Positions 55,590-64,000 of a stretch of DNA of 64,000 bases are shown piece by piece. The stretch spans positions 210,372,978 through 210,436,977 of the forward strand of contig NC_081828.1 of assembly GCF_030867095.1 (NCBI RefSeq), in the 5' to 3' direction. A model generated the notes under the pieces. The model had not been told where the DNA came from, did not search any database, and saw nothing but the letters and a program-made list of their open reading frames with translations. Within the stretch, counting starts at the first letter, position 1, and the number at the start of each line of letters is the position of its first letter. Origin of the DNA: Alligator mississippiensis. Taxonomy: Eukaryota > Chordata > Crocodylia > Alligatoridae. The position numbers were made by a program, and so were the translations under genes.

Positions 55590-55855
55590 ATCCTTCTCAG
55601 CATGGGCGACTGGTACCTCCCAAGTCTGGGGGGGGCACCAGATTGCCAACAGGGGTGGGTGGGGGTTGTCCCTTAGCCACCGATTGCCGACTGGGGGGGA
55701 GCGGGGGGGGGGTTCCCCAGAGCCCGTGGCATCGAGCCTGCAGCAAAACCAGAAGTGCACATCTGGCGGCACTTCCAATTTTGTGGCTGGAGCTTCCAGG
55801 GGGTGCACAGCTGATCTCGAGGGGTGCATGTGCACCCCCTATGCATTGCCAATGC
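55590..55855. mobile_element. Possible hAT-like MITE
   Basis: gcatgggcgactggtacctc at the left and ccctatgcattgccaatgct at the right are loosely inverted, with a G-rich middle (runs of G at 55629-55635 and 55694-55712). No clear target duplication. Confidence 0.4.
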
Positions 55856-58014
55856 TTCCCAGCTACAAAACCAGTTCAAATCATTTCCAGTCCTGCCCAA
55901 ATCTTGCTGTGCCTCTCTCAGAGATTTCCCTCTGCAAATCCTTTGAAAACACTCCCTTGTCTCCTCTCACTTTCATTCTCTCTCTCTGATAACTTTCAAC
56001 TGCTCCAAACTTGAGGACCTGGCAAACAAACTTGGCCAGACTGGTTTGCCTGGGACTCAGCTGACCTATTGTCACAAGTTGTTTCCACCGTGGGAGCCTC
56101 CCATTCAGTCCTAAGGGCTGACCTGTCTCTGGTAGGTACATGCGGGAGGCCTAGTAAAGCAGCTGAACACACACAGACAGAGACATTTGGGACACACAAT
56201 GAATTCTCATAACAATCACTGCAGAACGTCAGGCAGGAACTGGATGTATCGTGCACTGATGTCCCTCCTTGTTCCACCCAGACCTATTAGCAAGGGTGTA
56301 TGAAAACGTCATAGCACATGCATCAACAATATACAAGGAGCCAAGCTCAAGAGTCCACCCCACACTGGAAAAGACAAGAGAAGAGATACAGAGAAAAGGA
56401 TCTGCTCTTCTCCACCATCCTGCATGCCAGAGAAGGGTCTCAGAGAACTATGCTGTTCTGGTCCCATCGCTCTGAAGCCTCCTATGCAACAAGAAAGGCT
56501 TTGGGAGGGATGGATGTTATGGGGCACTGACAGACCGTCACATAGTGACATGGACCCTGGCTGAGCCAATGTAGCCAGAAGCAGTAGATTAGGCTGGGAT
56601 GCATTCAGAAAGGGGAATACTTTCTTCTTTATAACCAATATTTATGCCTGAGACCGAGAGCACACACCTGTGTGCCCTTTGCAGAGGTGTGCATGGATAT
56701 CCAAGCACAGTTTAAGGATCTGCTGAATGCAAACGCTGTGTCAATGTTTGTCCTGGCACCAGGGCTCTTCAGGTGCATTATTTTTGAATGCACAACGAGA
56801 TGAAGACTGACTCAAGTTTGCATAAAGGTAGGCTTCTCATGAAGAGATTATTGATTCAGTAAGAGAATCTGGAGCCCATCCAGGGGGTGCTGCAAACAGG
56901 GAGATAAATAAAGCTGCCAATTCATTATTCACAAATCTTTCCTTCTCCAGGTTCCTTCCAACTCTGCTGCAGTGGAAATGTTTGTTTGTAAGTGCCCTGG
57001 CATTAAATCTCAAGGCAGAGCTATGTGCCACATGAAAGGCCGGGAGAGGCATGCAAGCTATGCAGCAGAAACAAGACTGGAGCCTTTTAAACACCACTTC
57101 CTCGTATCCCCAGAAACCACTCTGGTTAGGCAAAGTCTCAGCAGTTTTTAATTAGACCCACAGCATTCACAGCTGAGAGAGGAAGGCCATATCCCCACAG
57201 CACATCGCAGGGACCTACTGGAAGGTATCGCCCCTGAGAGCCGAGGGCTGAGCCCTGAAGGAGCAGGGCGCGGGTGGACAAGCGGGGGACAGAAGCAGAC
57301 CCTAGAAGGTCAACGAAGTGACTCTGCACCGGAGTCTTTCCGCAGCGCTCGGCACCCCACCGCTCTCACGAACTTCAGAAATTGGGCCGCCGTTTCTATG
57401 AATGGGCAGACGACTCCAGGCAGAGCGGGCAAAAAGCTCTCCCTAAATGCAAGGTGGGAAAAAGGTCAAGGGTTACCCAGCCGTCTCATAGTACGAGCAT
57501 TTTTGAAGAGAAACAACCCATGCAATTCAAGGATTGAACCTCACAGATCAGACAACGTGGGCTGCCTACCGTTTCGCTTCGTCTTTAATCCGCTGAGGCT
57601 CTCGGTTGAAATCAAGCGTCATGCTGAGACAACGGTCTCTGCGCGGGGGCTTCCCTTCTTAGCTAGTCAAGGCCACACATTGCCAAACAGCTGCTAAGCT
57701 CCGGCGTCTGTGTGTTGGGTGCCCAGTTTTGAACACTCGGCTACTGCTAGTGGCTGAGAGTACACAGGGCAGCTAAAAATCAGAGCATTTCTTAAAAGCG
57801 CCTATATATCCATGGAGGTACTTACTGTTTTGGGTCCTACATGTGGGATCCCCAAATTAGAGGCTGTTTTTCAGAAGGTACTTCACCACCCAAAAACCAG
57901 CTCTTACAAGTCAAGATCTTGGGGCTTGAGTGTGTACAACAAGGTTAAATGGGAATAAATATGAAATCAAGACTATCATTTACTCCAGTTTAAAAGAAAA
58001 GTGGGCGAGGTTCT

Positions 58015-58100
58015 TTAAGGAGATGTGAATTCTTTTATTAGATCACCTGAGGAGTTGGAAAAAAGGTCTTAGCAAGCTTTTAGGTGCAAAAGAAGAGTAG
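58015..58100 (-). repeat. Short dispersed repeat (family D), inverted copy
   Basis: On the plus strand it reads ttcttttattagatcacctg then cttagcaagcttttaggtgc, the inverse of the 13.1-, 24.4- and 38.1-kb copies. Confidence 0.5.
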
Positions 58101-58281
58101 ACCTCAGCCCCGACTGAGGTGGACAAGCCCGAGACCAAGGGGAAGTGAGGAGGCCCGAACCTAATAGGCCATTCATGCCACTTTGTGTGAAGAGTCACCG
58201 TCAACAACCTTTGAGGTCTGGGCCCAGTATCAATAGCTTCCTCGTAGAAATCGGAGAGATTAACATTTCAAAATGAAGAGA

Positions 58282-58385
58282 AAACTCCTCTTTCCTGCTC
58301 CAGTTTAGTCCTACATGGGTCCCACTGGGAGGTGTCAAGGCCAGCTGGGGGCTAGTGGCTGCTGGCTGGGCCCCTTTTTTTTAAA
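58282..58385 (+). repeat. 104-bp direct repeat, copy 1
   Basis: Nearly identical to 60484-60586: starts aaactcctctttcctgctcc and ends in a T run and aaa. I count about five differences. Confidence 0.9.
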
Positions 58386-59124
58386 GCCGGTCTGGCCTCT
58401 GACCTCTCAAAAGCCAAGTTCATGCATAACTTGTGTCAAATGCAAATTAAGCTCGGCCACCTCAGCAGAGAAAGCAGAGGGGAATGTTTGGTGAAGCTTC
58501 CCCACAGGGAACAAGCACCTGTCTCTGCCCAGAGGTGACAGATATAGTCATTACTGCAGTCCCTTGCTGTAGCAGCAAAGGCATCATTGCCCTTGGTCCT
58601 GTAATGATACTCCTGTTCGCAGTGTCATTGCCCAAGTGAATAGGGAAGCACTTCTGTCAAGAGACGAGCTGCTCCCAACCAGCCCTATCCAGTGTCCCAC
58701 TCGCTCTCGGTCAGGACAGGCTGGATCCAAGCTAAGCCCTGAGAGGTCTCATGTGAGCACTGGGCATTGAAAGCGAGCCAGTTTTTCAGGTAATCTTCCC
58801 TTTGGAGACCATGAGCAGCCCTCTCTGCCCTGCCTTCCTACGGGCAGTTGCATGCACTGGTGTCCGGCTGTATACTACCATCTCTGCGACTCTCCTGTAG
58901 GAGACTTTCAAGCAGCATCACCCCTCACCAGCTGTGTTTGTCCTTCCCAACCTCTTTGGCATTGCATTCATTATTGGTTTGTGGAGCTCCTTGGGTACCG
59001 GCCAAACCCACTGGTCAGTGGGGTACGCATCAGGCCCTTTTGTGCCTGGTCCATGGGGGAGATGAGTTAGCTACAGCTCCCGGCTAAGAGGTCTCACCCT
59101 TTAGCACAAACTCAAACCCTAGAG

Positions 59125-59505
59125 CAGCGATGCTCAACCTTTTATCCCTGGTGGACTGGATGGGCAAGGCCCGGTGTATCCAAGGGCTGGATCCAGTTGG
59201 TGGTTATGATCCAGTGCCCGGGATGGGCACAGCAGGCTCCATCAAGCCATGTGAAGTGGGGCAGGAATAAGCCGTCCCCACAGAGGGAAGGGAGTATGGC
59301 CTGGCCCTGATCCAGCCAGGGGTGGGGGGAGCAACCCATAGAGGGAAAGGGGCATGGCTCAGCTCCAAGCCACTGCACAGGGCTTGGGGTTCGGGTATTT
59401 GGCAGGGGACCATGTGGGTTTGAAGGGGCTGGAGATGAGTAGGAGCCGTAAGTCCAGCTCACCCCCATGCTGGAGCTAAATGGAGGCAACAAAGTCATAA
59501 ACTGC
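59125..59505. mobile_element. Possible hAT-like element
   Basis: It starts cagcgatgctcaacctttta after ccctagag, a hAT-like end and target. The right end near aaactgcccctaac is uncertain. Confidence 0.3.
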
Positions 59506-60483
59506 CCCTAACAAGAGTCATTCTCCATACAGATAAAGGCAAGCAAGGGCTCCCATCATGAATGACGATCTCACTGTTCTCCCTGAGCTATTCCCAGGGG
59601 TCGGGGCAGATTATAAACTGCTCTCTACCTTGGACTGCATCTAATGGCTCAGTCTAGCCCACAAAGGATTGCGAAACAAAGGGTCTGGTGTCTGCTACAG
59701 CCTCCCACCAACACGGCTTTTCAGGCAAAGACTGGTTTGAGCTCGTTCGCAGCACAGGTATTTCGTTACTCCCTGTGACTCGAGAAAGGAGCACAACCAG
59801 CAAGAGGAGTCTCACCTGCGAGCAGGCAGGACTGCAGCATGCGAGCGAAGCAAGAAAGCACATCCAGACCTGACTCCTTTGAGATGATCTTATGGACCCC
59901 TAAACCAAACAGTGTGATGAAGCATGCCTCTCTGCCCCTTTGCCATCATGAATGATATGGCCAGGCCAGACCAAAGGCACCTCGTCCTGCAGGCTCTGCA
60001 GCCCCAGGCCTAGATGGAGATGTGGATGGGAGAGCACTCAAAAACCCAGTTCTCCTTGGAACAAGCGAAGGAGCCGTAGCCGAACGCTTGGTGGACGTCA
60101 CGTCACAGAAACTCAGGGAGAGGAGGAAAAATGCTGATTGTCCCTTTTGCTGCTGCTGAGGTGACAGATGGGAGAAAACCACAATGAACGTGATGTACGC
60201 TGATATGATTTTTCATACTGAAGGAAGAGCCTTAAAACCTAGGTGGGTCCAAATCTCACCTTTCTTGCTCACCCAAAAGTCCTGCTGGGCATTTTGCCTG
60301 AGTGCAAAATCAGGTGCACACGCCTGAGAGTGTCACTATGGGCAGCCACCTCTGGGACTGGACATTGCCGCTCCTTGGGGAGTGCTAGCATGATCTGAGA
60401 CAGGAACCAGAGGTTAAAGTAGCCTCTACAGATCTCAACCAGGCCTAGCCTTGCTATCCCCCAATAGCACTGTGTGGTGAAGG

Positions 60484-60586
60484 AAACTCCTCTTTCCTGC
60501 TCCAGTTTAGTCCTACTTGGGTCCCACTGGGAGGTGTCAAGGCCAGCTGGGGGCCAGTGGCTGCTGTCCGGGCCCCTTTTTTTAAA
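60484..60586 (+). repeat. 104-bp direct repeat, copy 2
   Basis: Same orientation as 58282-58385, 2.2 kb away. The flanks of the two copies do not match. Confidence 0.9.
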
Positions 60587-61348
60587 CAACTTAAAGACAA
60601 CTTTCATGTATGCCTATGTCTTTAGGATAGGGAACTCCTACTGATGGAGAGGCACAAGCTGTTGAAACCTTTTTGGTACAGCACCCTATCTACCCTATAG
60701 AGAGGTAGCAGAGGTATAGAGGAGCTGTCTGTAGATATTCTACCTCACCTGGTTTCTGGTGAGCTATGCGTCCCACCTCGTTTGGCTGGCTTCATAAGGC
60801 CTGTGGCAAATACAGAGCAGCTAGAAGACTATACTTTCTCTCTCCACGACCTGGCAAGGAATCATTTTTAGGTAGGAGAGGCCTGAAGCCCTGAATAATG
60901 CATTGCACAGTAACTGCTCTGGATGGATGAAGCTCCAGCATGCAATTTAGCATCCCCTATATATCAGCTGTCTTGGATGTGGGGAAAGGATAAGAGAGAG
61001 GCTGTTATTATGCTGCCAAGTGCTGACACCACAGAATAAGCTCTTAGGGTAAAGAAATTGGAGAAGAAGATGTAGCTTTGCAGGAGTTTTGCTCGAGTAT
61101 TTACATACACACCTCTGAAGCAATTACACGCAGTTCCGTGCTGGGAATGAGATGGCTTTTCTGAGCCGTGCAAATAACTGGCCTGTTTTTCCTAGATGCC
61201 ACTAACCCTCTCTCCAGGGATGAGCGTGGGCCTGTGTCAGCATGAAGAGAGGTGCTCTCAGGAGCCTTTGGACCATGCACGAGCATGAGCTGTGGTTGTG
61301 ATGGAGGGAGAGGCGAGCCGGAAGGGCACATTTATATAAATAAAGACC

Positions 61349-61948
61349 ATATTTACTTGAATGCAAGAGGTTTCCCCTCTCCCAGTCAACATGGGGTGGG
61401 GGGAGGCCTAATCTTGGATCTGAACACTGGCTGGGGCAGGTGGCTACTGTGTCCCCAGCTCCTGCCCCAAGGAGAAACTACAGCCAAGCTACGTGGGCTA
61501 GGGGGGCTCATGCTGTGGAGACAAGGGTGTGTAGCAGGGAGAGCACAGGATGAGAGGGGAGCACAGGGGAGACTCACAATGGGTGGCTTGTGGGGGGAGC
61601 ATGGGCGAGAGCATGCAGTCTGCCCCCCTGCCATCTGCCCCCACTTTCACTCTAGCTCCAGCTTTGTCCCCAACCTGACTCTGCCTGAAGCTGCCACCAC
61701 TGCTGCTGCCTGGCTGGGCTGGGCTGGGCCAGGGCTGCCATCACCGCTGACTGCCCTGGAGCCAGAAGGCAAAAGGCAGAGGGAGGGTTGTGGCTGTGGG
61801 GGTAGGCAGCAGGTGAGCAGGCACAGGCATGGCGGGGGGGGGGGGGTCTGGCTGCCTGCCCCCACTACTGCTATCCATGTATAAAATCTCATTATTTGGG
61901 GCGGGGGGTCATCTTCAATTAAAAGTCATCTTGGATTCAGGTAAATAT
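61349..61948. mobile_element. 600-bp TIR element (unnamed)
   Basis: Ends atatttacttgaatgcaaga and tcttggattcaggtaaatat are inverted repeats with two mismatches over 20 bp. The interior is G+C-rich, includes a 13-G run and contains no recognised transposase. Confidence 0.7.
61834..61846. repeat. Poly-G tract (13 G)
   Basis: An uninterrupted run of 13 guanines within the 600-bp TIR element. Confidence 0.95.
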
Positions 61949-62184
61949 CCATTGGACCAGAAAGCCATTGGCTACACGACCTGGTCCTTAGGACACTTGC
62001 CCGGGATGCAGGAGGGCAAGTCTGAAGCCCATTGCTCTACAGGATAACATAATATTTGGCACAAGGCAGCACAACTCCAACAAGATTGCTCAGGAGAGAC
62101 CTGGGAACAGCCCGATGGACAGGCACAAAGCGGGGCTATGGGAGACTGGAGACAAGATCAAGTGCTTGGTCTGAAGGAGGCTGA

Positions 62185-62262
62185 GCAGGGACTTGAACCA
62201 GGTGTGTGCATAGCTCAGGTGAATGCTCGAATCACAGGACCACTGGCTGGTCTAAGCTGAGC
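62185..62262 (-). repeat. tRNA-like SINE head
   Basis: On the minus strand ccagtggtcctgtgattcga is followed by ctggttcaagtccc, a good B box. A related segment lies just left at 61975-62050 (gacctggtccttaggacact). Confidence 0.4.
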
Positions 62263-62344
62263 AGTTCTCACCTTTTTGAAAGGTTTTAGTTTCATTCCAG
62301 AGGACAATGGTTTGACATCAAGACTTTTTTTTTGCAAGTCAGGA

Positions 62345-62480
62345 TCATAGGAAGGTAGGGCTGGAGGGGACCGCACGAGGTCATCAAGGCAGGATCATCC
62401 CTGACTAAACCATCCCAGCCCAGTGTCTTCCCAACCTGCTCTTGGAAAAGTATTTCCCACCCAGCTCGGATTCCTAATTA
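62345..62480 (-). mobile_element. CR1 LINE 3' end (minus orientation)
   Basis: The plus strand reads ggatcataggaaggtagggc then tggaggggaccgcacgaggt, the reverse complement of the CR1 3' end. Confidence 0.85.
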
Positions 62481-62935
62481 ACATCAAACCAACACAAAAC
62501 AGGGCTTTGCAAGGATTGCATCATCATTGAGGTCTCCTCATTGTGCAGCAGCTCCCAGCAAGCTGGGAATGGATGCTACTCTCTGTGGAAGAAGGGTGCT
62601 TTACCAAGGAGAGAAGGGAAGAATGGGGGAAAAAAAGGAAAAAGCAGGTCAGGCAGCTGCAAAGCATGAGACTGGAGAAGCTCTCTGTGAGGAGGAAAAT
62701 ATGGGAAGTCCTGTCTGGAAAGTGAATCAATACCGGGAAATAAAATTTCAATATGGCTGTACGCTGTTATGGAATAACACAGGTGCCTCAAGAAGGCCGA
62801 TTAGGGCCCACTCATTCATACTTGTTCACTGGTAATCCAGGAAAGAGCTTTTCCATGACCCCAAACCGCACTTCAATGGACCAGATACTTCAGAGGTCTG
62901 GGCTGAAAGCGAAGCATAATCCAGCTTTTTCCAAG

Positions 62936-63335
62936 CCACTGATTCTCACCCAAGGTGCCATGGCGCCCTGAGGTGCTCCAAGATCCTTTTAAGGATGCTG
63001 CAGCGGACTGTGCAATGTTAGCACCATTCGGCGTGCAAACACCTACTCAGGATTCAGAGGACAAATCCAGAGGGGTGGCCCAAGACCCTTTCGAAGGTGC
63101 CGTAGACTGCCCCAAAACTTCAGCACTGTTAGGTGTGCGAACAGGATTTGCGAGATAGACCCAGAGATTTCAAACAGGAATCCATGGTGTTACAAACATC
63201 CTGACGCGCAGAAAAACTACGTTCTTTGCAACAGAAGAATTGCTCTACTATTTTTCCATAGTCAAAAACTGAATGAAAACTTAAGCCGGCATTTTCCAAG
63301 GGGGGCCTTGGGTCTACAAAGGCTGAGAGCCACTG
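62936..63335. mobile_element. hAT-like family A element, copy near right edge
   Basis: It runs from cactgattctcacccaaggt to gctgagagccactg. Flanks ttccaagc and atcgaagc agree at six of eight bases. It is longer than other copies because one internal segment (ccttttaaggatgc-type) is partly repeated. Confidence 0.7.
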
Positions 63336-64000
63336 ATCGAAGCTGGCGGGGAGACCAATTTCACCAAATTCAGTAGGAATTGGGCCAGCACCCTAGCTAG
63401 GTCCGGCCACCCCGAACAGAGCTACAGCAGGAAACAGCTGCATTTTAACCAGGTCACTCAAAGCTGGGAAAGAAAATTAATGGAGTGAAAAAACGCCGCT
63501 CTCACGGGGCAGAGGACAGACGCCCTCCCTCCGCCGGACCGATACAGGCAGGGCAGGAGCAGTGCAACCGTCTTTGCACTACGGCCCCCCTCCTCTCCAC
63601 CGGTGCCCAGCTCAGCTCAAAGAAGGAGGCCGTTCCTGCCCGGATGGCATGAAGCTCCACCACTCCCACTGGGGAGGCCTAGGCAACTGTTGCCATCAGG
63701 CCCTTCTTAGCAAATAATGTCATGAGACCTACGTCACGGCTGGTAGGGAGGGGTGGAGGAAGCAGCTTGTTTGTGCAAAGGGGAAGGGGGAAAAAAAGAA
63801 GGTCCACCTGCCTTTGTCAAATGCCAGCAGCGAGGCGTGGGAAGACAATCAATGATTTCCTTTCTGGACTAGGCTCTTTGGCAGTGCCCATGCTCTCAAG
63901 GGAAAAGCCTCTGCCTTGCAACGGAGCCCGAGCTGCCAGGCCCTTGTGCAAGCCCAAATGGCCGGTAGGAAGGGCCTGCAGCGACCAGCAATCGACTTCT

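Larger units (their letters stand above)
49577..64000. other. Region upstream of VILL, no gene recognised
   Basis: I looked on both strands for a 5' non-coding VILL exon and for CTDSPL exons and found neither. Reading frames here are short and lack recognisable domains. The stretch contains the repeats listed separately. A modestly G+C-rich patch at about 57.1-57.7 kb and one at 63.5-63.7 kb are the only places that look promoter-like. Confidence 0.5.

Noticed and set aside
57380-57700. A plus-strand frame of 99 codons in a G+C-richer patch, considered as an upstream exon.
   Set aside because: No homology recognised, no convincing splice sites, and the frame is on the strand opposite to VILL.
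61252-61884. A 210-codon plus-strand frame.
   Set aside because: It covers the G+C-rich body of the TIR element, including a 13-G run, and its Gly/Arg/Leu-rich composition is that of non-coding G-rich DNA.

Overview
This is vertebrate nuclear DNA. It has large GT-AG introns, many decayed CR1 LINE 3' ends (the sauropsid type), abundant short hAT-like elements and CORE/MIR-like SINE remnants. The repeat mixture suggests a crocodilian or turtle; I cannot name the species.

Two genes can be assembled exon by exon, and they are convergent (tail to tail). (1) Plus strand, 723-10184: the last five coding exons of PLCD1 (phospholipase C delta-1), covering the end of the catalytic Y half and the whole C2 domain. 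The rest of the gene lies left of the window. (2) Minus strand, 49563-17680: a complete villin-like gene, VILL. It has 19 coding exons totalling 2,586 nt (861 aa plus stop). Every junction is GT-AG and every splice phase agrees with the next exon. The protein has six gelsolin-like repeats, a Ser/Asn-rich linker and an intact villin headpiece. The tail-to-tail pair matches what I know of human 3p22 (VILL, PLCD1).

Layout: 1-10.2 kb, PLCD1 3' part, with a 5.8-kb intron holding CR1, a foldback element and SINE/L2-like remnants. 10.2-17.7 kb, both 3' UTRs and a repeat-bearing intergenic stretch. 17.7-49.6 kb, VILL, whose introns carry CR1, hAT-like elements and a multi-palindrome MITE. 49.6-64 kb, upstream of VILL: only repeats were recognised (a CR1 copy split by a hAT element, several hAT-like MITEs, a 600-bp TIR element, and two nearly identical 104-bp direct copies). 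CTDSPL, the gene expected upstream by synteny, was not found here.

I found no new genetic system. The most useful observations are the intact VILL gene and its headpiece, a tandem-acceptor site in VILL exon 15, a cluster of two perfect CRE palindromes in a VILL intron, and a set of hAT-like elements whose 8-bp target duplications can be read directly and share a CTCTAG-like core. Several repeat families here are ones I could not name.
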